Positions 1-5,428 of a DNA stretch of 6,821 nt are shown here, piece by piece; the first letter of the stretch is position 1; the number at the start of each line of letters is the position of its first letter. This DNA comes from Clostridiales bacterium UBA8960 (GTDB lineage: Bacteria > Bacillota > Clostridia > Peptostreptococcales > Acidaminobacteraceae): assembly GCA_003482695.1 (NCBI GenBank), contig DMYC01000226.1, positions 1-6,821 on the forward strand, given 5' to 3'. The translations under genes were made by a program, and so were the position numbers. The notes beneath the pieces are model-generated. The model was not told where the DNA came from. It made no database searches and was given only the letters and a program-made list of their open reading frames with translations.

Positions 1-2022
1 GGTGAGTTCATCGGCATTTTTGCCTGCAGCACCACTCGCTGCCCCAAGTGCCGCCGCGACACTGAGCGCACCAATAACGATTGCCTCCGGGATGGAAACC
101 GCCATTTCACCTTCTTCACCAGGTGCTTCAGAAGCGTTCGTATCGACACCGGCCACCGCCTTTTTGTCGATGACTTTCACCACATGACGTACGTCTACAG
201 CGATTTGATCCACTGATTCGAGGTAGTCGTCTAGGCGTGTTTTATATTGTGATAACAAAGCTTGTTCTTTATCCTTGTGGCTCGCATAAACCGCAGCAAA
301 ACCCACCGTGTTTCTCACGTCTTTGCTGTAACTGAAAGAGGCGCTATACATACTTTCCATATCGACTTCTACGATGATGGACCGGTCATAAACCGCCGCC
401 ACGCGATTGTTCTCGTCCCTTGTCACATCATTGTGCAGGGGAAGCAACACATCATCGATGTATAAAAACACCACTTTGCGATAGGTGTAATAGTTGCTTA
501 TGTTAAGCGAACCATCTTGACTCGTATCGTTCGTGCGTTTTTCCTCAAAGGTAAAAACGAGCGCTGGATAGCCATATAAAGTTGTGTTGCTCATTTCTGC
601 ACCTTCAAGCATATAATGTCTCGTTATGACATCTACATAGTCACTCGTCGAGAATAGGCTTACGAAATAAAACCAAACGTCAGTATCCAGTGGTCTAGGT
701 GGAATCGCTTTATTGAAAATCGCGTCCGGTTTTGTGTAAGTGGTCACTTTGATGTTGAAACGATCCCCTTGTCTTGCCGTAAAGTCATGACTCGATGTCA
801 CATCTGGCGGTGGATCAGGCGTCGTCCAAAGCTCCTGAAAAGGTTTTCCGTAATTGATCTGATCCGAGACATACAGCTCATTGAACTCATAAGGCAAATC
901 TGCTGGAATATTGCTAAGCGTCACAAAAATTTGATCTTGCGTCAAAGGTTTGTATTCACGTGCTTCATAGTCATTGATGCGCACCATAAATTGCAGATCA
1001 CGACTATAACTCGAGTCTGTTACGTTATAAGGCTCGTCGCTGACGATTAAAGCATCATCAAAATCTCTATATTTTTTTACGTTCTCAGCACCATCCCAAT
1101 ACCCGACTTCATAAACGTAATGGTAATCATTTGGCTGATCATACGGCAAATGTGCCGTGTCATCTACCGTGAAAGTAATGGCAAACACCGGAATAACGCC
1201 CTGAATCACGAACCAAAATGCCAACAATGCCGCAACAGCCGCTTCAGGTTTCGAAAAATAAAGCGCAACCCCTGCGACAAAAACAACACCGCCCACTAAA
1301 TATCCAATCCATCCAAGCGGCACAAATGACAACGGCAGAGTAAGTAAAAACCCCACTGCGCCACCTGTGAGCATCTGATTGACATGTTTTGTATTTTCCG
1401 ATCTTATTTTCTTGGCTTTTGACGCAGTAAGTGCAACCACAAATCGCCTGAGAAACCCTCTGTAATTGCCCAGTGCCCTAAGCACCACCATGAGCGCTGC
1501 AACAGACACGGCAGCATCGATGATTTGAGGCTCGCCCACCATAAAATTGTAACCAAATAAAGCCACACCTAAGCCTACTAAAAATAGCGAAGCCCCTTTA
1601 CGGTCAAGGCCTTTTAAACTTCTGAAAACCGTCTTCAGACCCGTGCCAATCCCTTTATGACCGCCGCTCAAAAGCGAAAGCAACATCACGGCATAGACGC
1701 TTTTTCCGACCAGGCCCCCCACGATTTCCACCGGATTTCGGCTTATCCCTCCGTGTGCAAAAGTGGCGACGGATAGCCAATTAATCGGTGCCCAGTCTAT
1801 ACCTAGAGCCTTCAAAATCGCCAACAATAGCCAAATCGCACCTAAAACCAGCGCCGATATCAGCATTTTTTTGTTCTGAAATAAACCCCTAACATTTTTG
1901 AAAGTTCCCCCAAAACCGCCCATCAAAACTTTAAGCGGATGATCTGCAGGCAATAAACGTGCGCTTGGCATATCGAAAAAATCTTCTCCTGGCGTACTAG
2001 CCGCCCATTTTTCATTAATCAA
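1..2022 (-). CDS. Large polytopic membrane protein of unknown family, 3' end outside the window
   Basis: I do not recognise this protein. The frame is open from a TTG start to the window edge, giving 674 residues and no stop. The start is chosen because AGGGGGG lies 7 bases upstream and an in-frame TAG lies at 2035-2037; the ATG at 2013-2015 is in another frame and soon stops. A TTG two codons upstream is too close to the ribosome site. The N-terminal half has about seven hydrophobic segments, near residues 53-71, 98-119, 144-161, 166-184, 217-235, 239-256 and 261-283. Residues 285-640 form a long hydrophilic region, rich in Tyr, Asp and aromatic residues and without cysteine, that is probably one or more folded domains outside the membrane. 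An Ala/Gly-rich hydrophobic stretch follows at 643-666 (AIVIGALSVAAALGAASGAA), after an acidic Gly/Glu linker. No catalytic motif is evident. A function cannot be assigned; a cell-envelope role is only inference from topology. Confidence 0.85.
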   Translation of the reverse strand, partial: MINEKWAASTPGEDFFDMPSARLLPADHPLKVLMGGFGGTFKNVRGLFQNKKMLISALVLGAIWLLLAILKALGIDWAPINWLSVATFAHGGISRNPVEIVGGLVGKSVYAVMLLSLLSGGHKGIGTGLKTVFRSLKGLDRKGASLFLVGLGVALFGYNFMVGEPQIIDAAVSVAALMVVLRALGNYRGFLRRFVVALTASKAKKIRSENTKHVNQMLTGGAVGFLLTLPLSFVPLGWIGYLVGGVVFVAGVALYFSKPEAAVAALLAFWFVIQGVIPVFAITFTVDDTAHLPYDQPNDYHYVYEVGYWDGAENVKKYRDFDDALIVSDEPYNVTDSSYSRDLQFMVRINDYEAREYKPLTQDQIFVTLSNIPADLPYEFNELYVSDQINYGKPFQELWTTPDPPPDVTSSHDFTARQGDRFNIKVTTYTKPDAIFNKAIPPRPLDTDVWFYFVSLFSTSDYVDVITRHYMLEGAEMSNTTLYGYPALVFTFEEKRTNDTSQDGSLNISNYYTYRKVVFLYIDDVLLPLHNDVTRDENNRVAAVYDRSIIVEVDMESMYSASFSYSKDVRNTVGFAAVYASHKDKEQALLSQYKTRLDDYLESVDQIAVDVRHVVKVIDKKAVAGVDTNASEAPGEEGEMAVSIPEAIVIGALSVAAALGAASGAAGKNADELT

Positions 2023-2029
2023 CTCCAAT

Positions 2030-2036
2030 CCCCCCT
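2030..2036 (-). promoter_or_regulatory. Ribosome binding site that fixes the TTG start of the large membrane protein
   Basis: On the minus strand AGGGGGG is followed by a 7-base spacer (ATTGGAG) and then TTG at 2022-2020. The in-frame TAG at 2035-2037 overlaps the site, so translation cannot begin further upstream. The nearby ATG is out of frame. This supports the non-ATG start. Confidence 0.65.
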
Positions 2037-2083
2037 ATTGAAATGTTATTGAATCATAAGTTTATTTTATCATATTTTGGCTG

Positions 2084-2113
2084 CTGATATTTGGTTTGGC
2101 GTGGGAATGTCAA
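2084..2113 (-). promoter_or_regulatory. Weak candidate promoter for the large membrane protein
   Basis: On the minus strand a perfect -35 TTGACA (2113-2108) is followed after 18 bases by TATCAG (2089-2084), a poor -10. A second AT-rich stretch with TATGAT lies a little downstream but has no good -35. The site sits in the 125-base gap after the YczE-like gene, about 60 bases before the TTG start. The -35 is convincing, the -10 is not. Confidence 0.3.
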
Positions 2114-2126
2114 TGACAAAAACGGC

Positions 2127-2154
2127 AAAAAATGATCAAAGAAATGATCACTTC
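2127..2154 (-). terminator. Weak terminator-like hairpin overlapping the stop of the YczE-like gene
   Basis: On the minus strand two TGATCA hexamers (2150-2145 and 2138-2133) flank TTTCTT. With neighbouring bases they form about nine pairs, including one G-U, and are followed by a run of T and then GCCGTTTTTG. The first hexamer contains the TGA stop of the upstream gene. The stem is AT-rich, so termination would be partial at best. The paired TGATCA units match the arm of the palindrome at 5082-5128. Confidence 0.35.
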
Positions 2155-2762
2155 CTCCCATACCGAAACGGCTCCGCCACAGTCCGTCTGAAAAACGCAA
2201 TAATTGGTCCCATAAAAAACGCCGTCACCAGCGTTCCCACGCCAACCGTCGCACCAAACAAAAACCCGACCAACGTGCACACCAAATCCGTCCCCATCCT
2301 GCAGTACTGAAACTTCGCGACCTTTTTCTCCGCCATCACAAGCGCCACAGCATCATATGTAGACACGCCCAAGTCACCAGTAAAATAGATCGCCGCCCCA
2401 AAACTGATCACCAAAATGCCCACGCCAAGCGCCAAACTCCTTAGCAAAAGCGTCGGATCAGGAATCAGCATCTGAAAAAACCACGACGAAAATTGCACCA
2501 CATAACCGAGCAAAAATATATTGATCACCGTCCCGATCCCAATCTTCTTCCGGTCAACAAAATAGATCACGACCAACATCATCAGATTCAGAATCATGTA
2601 AAACGTTCCATACCCCATCGAAGTCTTTCCCCAAACCCCGTGCGCAAACACCTGAAAAGGGTCCATCCCGAATAGCGAAAAATTAAAAAGTCCCACGCTA
2701 AAACCACATATCAAAACGCCACCCACCGTCATCAAAATACGCCTTTGCTTCTCATTCATCAT
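2148..2762 (-). CDS. YczE/YyaS-like integral membrane protein (DUF6198 type)
   Basis: A 204-residue, very hydrophobic protein with about five or six membrane segments: near residues 10-30, 50-68, 76-97, 106-128 and one long or two short segments over 157-191. It shows the signatures of the YczE/YyaS family: a Gly-rich first helix ending in FGMDPFQVF, an IGIGTVIN stretch, GVSTYDA at 132-138, and VGVGTLVTAFFMGPIIAFF near the C-terminus. The length of about 200 residues is normal. Family members are of unknown function; a transport role is often guessed but not shown. The start could be either of two adjacent ATG codons. The Shine-Dalgarno GTGAGG is 4 bases from the first and 7 bases from the second (2759), so the second is perhaps the true start (203 residues). 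The gene follows a strong terminator and a candidate promoter, so it is probably transcribed separately from the CoADR gene. Confidence 0.85.
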   Translation of the reverse strand: MMNEKQRRILMTVGGVLICGFSVGLFNFSLFGMDPFQVFAHGVWGKTSMGYGTFYMILNLMMLVVIYFVDRKKIGIGTVINIFLLGYVVQFSSWFFQMLIPDPTLLLRSLALGVGILVISFGAAIYFTGDLGVSTYDAVALVMAEKKVAKFQYCRMGTDLVCTLVGFLFGATVGVGTLVTAFFMGPIIAFFRRTVAEPFRYGRK

Positions 2763-2799
2763 TATGCCTCACTTTCGTGGCTACAGTTAAGCCGATTAA

Positions 2800-2827
2800 A
2801 TAATATACCCTGTTGTCGACAATGCAA
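2800..2827 (-). promoter_or_regulatory. Candidate promoter of the YczE-like gene, with a TTGTCGACAA dyad in the spacer
   Basis: On the minus strand TTGCAT (2827-2822) and TATTAT (2805-2800) are 16 bases apart, a moderate sigma-A match about 40 bases before the start. The perfect 10-base palindrome TTGTCGACAA (2813-2822) lies in the spacer and could be an operator or chance. The position between a terminator and a gene start supports a promoter here. Confidence 0.4.
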
Positions 2828-2846
2828 ACCACCCAGGCCCCTTCAC

Positions 2847-2881
2847 AGCAAAAAAAAGTGAAGACACACCGTCTTCACTTT
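2847..2881 (-). terminator. Rho-independent terminator of the CoADR-rhodanese gene
   Basis: Nineteen bases beyond the TAA stop the minus strand carries AAAGTGAAGAC, a 5-base loop GGTGT and the perfect complement GTCTTCACTTT, an 11-pair stem. It runs into an unbroken tract of T (2857-2851 region). This is a strong one-directional terminator; the other strand has no long T-tract. Confidence 0.9.
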
Positions 2882-2899
2882 ATTGCCGCTCAATATGAT

Positions 2900-4942
2900 T
2901 TATGCCATGCTGCGAATCCTTGCCATCATTCTGGTCACACCACCACCGTTTTCGAGATTGGTGAATCCGTAAGCCTTTAAAATTTGCACCCCGTAAGCAC
3001 TTCTCGCGCCAGATGCACAATATAGAATAATCTTTCTATCTTTGTCTTCAAACGTTTCTATTTTCGCTTCAAGCTCATCGAGTGGAATATTGATCGCACC
3101 TGGAATCGCGCCATACGAATACTCTTCTTCCGTACGCACATCTACAATCAATGGCCCAGTCGGCTTTTCCTTCTTCACTTCTTCTTTTTCAGGAGCTGCT
3201 TTTACTGCATCTTTCACATTCTCGCTTTCCACATTTTCACTTTCGCCGAGTTTTTTAGCGGCAGGCACCGGTAAGTTCAACTTAAAGTGAAGTGGTGTGA
3301 TGGCTCTGACGTAATTCGATAAACTGATGAAACCGCCGCTTACATTATAAACTTGCGTGAATCCTGCACCCAATAAAGTACGTAAAGCTTGATGTCCCTT
3401 TTTCCCAGAATCATCATACACAAAGATCAATTGATCTTTTGAAAGCTTTTGATGTGAAGTGGATAAAAGTTCAAGTGGAATATTGACAGCGCCTTCCACA
3501 TGCGATTTTCCGTATGCAAACTGATCTCTGACATCGATCCAAAGTGCGCTTTTTCCATCCAAATAGCTGTCGATTTCACTGATGGTGAGTGCTGGCGAGA
3601 AACCGGAAATTCTGTTCTCAGCCGTGTATGCCGCCATATTGATCGCATCATTTGCGTTACCAAGTGGTGGTGAATAAGCAAAATCCATATCCGATAAATC
3701 CGATACCGTGAGTTTCGCTGCCACAGCAGTGGCAAGCACATCAAGTCTACGGTCAGCACCCTCGTAGCCTGCCGTTTGACCACCGAGTATGATGCCCGTT
3801 TCTTTATCGTAAACAACTAACACCGACACCATCTCAGCGCCAGGATAATATGACGTGTGGTGTTCTTTGTGCACCACGACTGCATCTGCATTTATGCCTT
3901 CAGCTCTAGCCGCTTTAAGTGAAAGCCCAGTGATGCCTGCGACAGCCTCAAAAACTCTTACGATGGAGGTTCCGATAGAACCTTTATATTCATGATTGCC
4001 ACCTAGCGCATTTTCAGCAGCGATTCTACCTTGACGATTCGCAGGCCCAGCAAGTGGAATACGCACTTTTTTACCGAGTACACGGTGCTCAAGCTCAATC
4101 ATGTCACCAGCCGCATAGATGTTCTCATCACTTGTTCTAAGCGTTGCGTCCACCAGTATGCCACCAGCTTCTCCCATGGCAAGCCCCGTCTCCTGTGCGA
4201 GTTTAAGTGTCGGACGGACACCAATCGACATAAGGACCATATCCGCTTCGACCACTGTGCCATCCTTTAAAAGAACGCTGTTTGATTTCACCTCAGAAAG
4301 GGCTTTGTTCGTATATAAATCCACACCATATGCCAAAAGTTCTTGCTGGATAAACCCTGCAATCTCTGCTTCCATAATGCCCATCACATGTGGCATCATC
4401 TCCACAACAGAAACTTTCATGCCTCTTTTAGCAAGCGCCTCAGTCATTTCAAGGCCAATAAAACCGCCCCCGACCACCACAGCCGTCTTCGGCTTTTGAT
4501 CGTTGATAAACGCATGGATTCTATCCATATCATCCAGTGTCCATAACTGAAACACGTGATCTTGATCCGCACCAGGTAGCGGTGGTGCAATAGGCTTACC
4601 CCCCTGCGCTAAAATCAACTTTGTGTAAGCAAACATTTTTTTCTCGCCCGTTCTCGAATCCATCGCGTGAACGACTTTATTTGTTCGATCTATTTCAGTG
4701 GCAGTTGTATGAATATGAACAGCCGTCTGATACTGCTCGTTGAAACTTTCAGGACTTTGTAAAATCAACTTAGATCTGCTTTTTATATCTCCGCCGATAA
4801 AATAAGGAAGGCGACAATTCGCAAAAGAGATATCCGCACCCGCCTCAAGTATCGTAATTTCCGCATCTGCCGACAATCTTCTCACCTTCGCAGCAGCCGT
4901 CGCACCAGCCGCGACGCCACCAATAATAACAATTTTCTCCAT
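2900..4942 (-). CDS. CoA-disulfide/CoA-persulfide reductase fused to two rhodanese domains
   Basis: A 680-residue FAD- and NAD(P)H-dependent cytoplasmic flavoprotein. Residues 1-310 are the two-dinucleotide-fold pyridine nucleotide disulfide reductase module: VIIGGVAAGA near 5-14 (FAD), VVVGGGFIGLE at 155-165 (NAD(P)H) and NIYAAGD at 274-280 (FAD). The single redox cysteine is Cys43 in SFANCRLPY, as in staphylococcal CoADR. The dimerisation domain covers about 325-440 and has tyrosines at 365/366 and 423, near the positions of the two active-site tyrosines of known CoADRs. Rhodanese 1 (about 452-548) has VYDDSGKKG, so Asp510 replaces the catalytic Cys. After a charged linker (about 560-596), rhodanese 2 (597-680) has LYCASGARS with Cys642. 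The family reduces CoA disulfides or persulfides; fused rhodaneses suggest persulfide sulfur transfer. The usual fused form has one rhodanese, so the second is an extra. The ATG follows AGAGGTGAG at a good spacing. Regulation by a CsoR/CstR-type repressor is suggested by the operator upstream. Confidence 0.93.
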   Translation of the reverse strand: MEKIVIIGGVAAGATAAAKVRRLSADAEITILEAGADISFANCRLPYFIGGDIKSRSKLILQSPESFNEQYQTAVHIHTTATEIDRTNKVVHAMDSRTGEKKMFAYTKLILAQGGKPIAPPLPGADQDHVFQLWTLDDMDRIHAFINDQKPKTAVVVGGGFIGLEMTEALAKRGMKVSVVEMMPHVMGIMEAEIAGFIQQELLAYGVDLYTNKALSEVKSNSVLLKDGTVVEADMVLMSIGVRPTLKLAQETGLAMGEAGGILVDATLRTSDENIYAAGDMIELEHRVLGKKVRIPLAGPANRQGRIAAENALGGNHEYKGSIGTSIVRVFEAVAGITGLSLKAARAEGINADAVVVHKEHHTSYYPGAEMVSVLVVYDKETGIILGGQTAGYEGADRRLDVLATAVAAKLTVSDLSDMDFAYSPPLGNANDAINMAAYTAENRISGFSPALTISEIDSYLDGKSALWIDVRDQFAYGKSHVEGAVNIPLELLSTSHQKLSKDQLIFVYDDSGKKGHQALRTLLGAGFTQVYNVSGGFISLSNYVRAITPLHFKLNLPVPAAKKLGESENVESENVKDAVKAAPEKEEVKKEKPTGPLIVDVRTEEEYSYGAIPGAINIPLDELEAKIETFEDKDRKIILYCASGARSAYGVQILKAYGFTNLENGGGVTRMMARIRSMA
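3215..3244 (-). repeat. Small tandem duplication in the inter-rhodanese linker
   Basis: Two adjacent 15-base units (3215-3229 and 3230-3244) differ at two positions and encode the repeated SENVE-SENVK residues (about 568-577). It lies in the Lys/Glu/Ala-rich linker between the rhodanese domains, where length change would be tolerated. Confidence 0.6.
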
Positions 4943-4973
4943 TTAACTCACCTCTATTAATATTTTATGTTTT

Positions 4974-4995
4974 TACCCCCTACGCGTAGGGGTTA
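4974..4995 (-). promoter_or_regulatory. CsoR/CstR-like operator palindrome in the CoADR leader
   Basis: The perfect 16-base palindrome CCCCTACGCGTAGGGG (4977-4992) is flanked by TA on each side after one mismatched pair, giving a TAC-C-tract ... G-tract-TA shape. CsoR-superfamily repressors (CsoR, RcnR, FrmR, CstR) bind operators with C/G tracts bordered by TA-rich ends. CstR-type members sense persulfide and in some Firmicutes control CoADR-rhodanese genes. The site lies about 6-27 bases downstream of the expected transcription start, a place suited to repression. No regulator gene is in the window, so the link is inference. Confidence 0.6.
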
Positions 4996-5007
4996 GCTTT
5001 CTATTTC

Positions 5008-5036
5008 ATTCTATAGCCGATTATAAAATGTGTCAA
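5008..5036 (-). promoter_or_regulatory. Sigma-A promoter of the CoADR-rhodanese gene
   Basis: On the minus strand a perfect -35 TTGACA (5036-5031) and a -10 TAGAAT (5013-5008) are separated by 17 bases. Transcription would begin near 5001, leaving a leader of about 60 bases that contains the C4/G4 palindrome and the Shine-Dalgarno AGAGGTGAG. Confidence 0.75.
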
Positions 5037-5081
5037 TCGCTATGATTGTGACTTGGTAACAAAGCAAAATGATATGGAAAA

Positions 5082-5128
5082 TGATCAAGAATGATCAGGG
5101 GGTCCGACCCCCTGATCATTCCTGATCA
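5082..5128. repeat. REP-like palindromic element rich in TGATCA
   Basis: Two 23-base arms (5082-5104 and 5106-5128) around a single central C are complementary at 22 of 23 positions; the inner 16 pairs on each side are perfect (AATGATCAGGGGGTC and its complement). Each arm carries two TGATCA hexamers. It lies between the divergent CoADR and transporter promoters. It has no T-tract on either side and so is not a normal terminator. The form, a G/C-tract core with conserved outer arms in intergenic DNA, is like REP elements moved by REP-associated tyrosine transposases. Only one full copy is in this window, so dispersed repetition is not shown. Confidence 0.65.
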
Positions 5129-5138
5129 ACCACAAAAC

Positions 5139-5171
5139 AAAAAAAGAGCACACGCCTGATCACGTATGCCC
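5139..5171 (-). terminator. Rho-independent terminator closing a short minus-strand unit
   Basis: On the minus strand GGGCATACG (5171-5163) pairs with CGTGTGCTC (5154-5146), nine pairs including two G-U, around the loop TGATCAGG. Seven T residues follow at once (5145-5139). It faces leftward and lies before the CoADR promoter, so it must serve a transcript that begins further right, in 5170-5400. No normal-sized gene is there. Confidence 0.75.
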
Positions 5172-5290
5172 TACAACTCCATAACTTTACTTACCACAAT
5201 ATCTTCGACCACCAAAAGTGTTCCTAGCTTGACGCTTCATCGATTAGCCCTCCCCATCCTGTCTATAATCGTGCTGCTTCTAAACCTATC
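5171..5290 (-). pseudogene. Possible degraded 3' end of a coding gene
   Basis: The minus-strand frame ending at TAG (5173-5171) reads 21 protein-like residues ending in LLVVEDIVVSKVMEL. It is preceded by an in-frame TGA (5239-5237) and then 17 more open codons (STIIDRMGRANR near the end) back to another TAG at 5293-5291. The stop is directly followed by a strong terminator, the usual position for a gene end. One base change in TGA would join the two parts. The family is not recognised and the reading may be chance. The same stretch also holds a separate 17-codon frame. Confidence 0.22.
5187..5240 (-). CDS. Possible 17-residue basic peptide
   Basis: An ATG at 5240 opens the frame MKRQARNTFGGRRYCGK, closed by TAA at 5189-5187. 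GGGGAGGG lies upstream with an 8-base spacer from GGAGG, a strong ribosome site, and an in-frame TAA lies at 5246-5244. The strong terminator begins 16 bases after the stop. The peptide has six basic residues and no acidic ones. It is too short for family assignment. It competes with the view that the region is a gene remnant or a non-coding RNA. Confidence 0.25.
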   Translation of the reverse strand: MKRQARNTFGGRRYCGK

Positions 5291-5307
5291 CTAACATGTC
5301 TAAAAGC

Positions 5308-5337
5308 GTAAAACTTATGCATTTTGCATAGTTTTAC
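5308..5337. promoter_or_regulatory. Dyad upstream of the transporter promoter, possible operator
   Basis: The arms GTAAAACTTATGCA (5308-5321) and TGCATAGTTTTAC (5325-5337) are complementary except for one extra T, with TTT between. The centre is about 85 bases before the expected transporter start point, a position more usual for an activator than a repressor. There is no T-tract, so a terminator is unlikely. The binding protein is unknown. Confidence 0.4.
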
Positions 5338-5372
5338 CCGCCCGTCTCCACCACAGAAATAAGCTCAAAAAC

Positions 5373-5400
5373 TTGACACTTCAACACAAAGTGATAAAAT
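5373..5400 (+). promoter_or_regulatory. Sigma-A promoter of the OFA-family transporter
   Basis: A perfect -35 TTGACA (5373-5378) is followed after 16 bases by TAAAAT (5395-5400). Transcription would start near 5407, giving a leader of only about 20 bases before the CTG start and a Shine-Dalgarno at 5418-5423. Confidence 0.7.
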
Positions 5401-5417
5401 GTTAACGGCATACACAT

Positions 5418-5423
5418 AGGAGG
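5418..5423 (+). promoter_or_regulatory. Ribosome binding site that places the transporter start at CTG 5429
   Basis: The ideal AGGAGG is 5 bases before CTG 5429-5431, which is in frame with the transporter. An in-frame TAG at 5417-5419 bars any earlier start. The first in-frame ATG, at 5477, is 53 bases away and has no Shine-Dalgarno of its own. Confidence 0.65.
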
Positions 5424-5428
5424 CATAT

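Noticed and set aside
2..1050. Several short plus-strand frames
   Set aside because: They lie opposite the long minus-strand membrane-protein frame, which has a start signal, membrane helices and no stop over 674 codons.
3042..3290. Serine-rich open frame on the plus strand
   Set aside because: Antisense of the rhodanese 2 and linker codons; the serine runs reflect Glu/Ala/Lys codons on the true strand.
3427..3816. Open frame of 129 codons on the minus strand
   Set aside because: It overlaps the CoADR gene in another frame, has no family features and would need translation within a real gene.
4119..4499. Open frame of 126 codons on the plus strand
   Set aside because: It lies wholly opposite the well-supported CoADR coding region; its Ser/Thr/Pro-rich composition is that of an antisense shadow and it has no ribosome site.
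5020..5025. TATAAT as the -10 of the CoADR promoter
   Set aside because: It lies only 5 bases from the TTGACA element; TAGAAT at 5008-5013 has the correct 17-base spacing.
5082..5128. Terminator for an upstream gene
   Set aside because: Both flanking genes read away from it and neither side has an adjacent T-tract.
5082..5162. CRISPR-like array from the repeated TGATCA
   Set aside because: Spacing is irregular, units are only 6-8 bases and are arranged as inverted repeats, not as direct repeats with spacers.
5229..5274. Plus-strand promoter from TTGACG and TATAAT
   Set aside because: The two elements are about 29 bases apart, too far for a sigma-A promoter.
5146..5300. Known riboswitch, T-box, 6S or SRP RNA in the short minus-strand unit
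   Set aside because: None of the conserved core sequences that I know for these RNAs is present, and there is no downstream gene in the same direction before the terminator.
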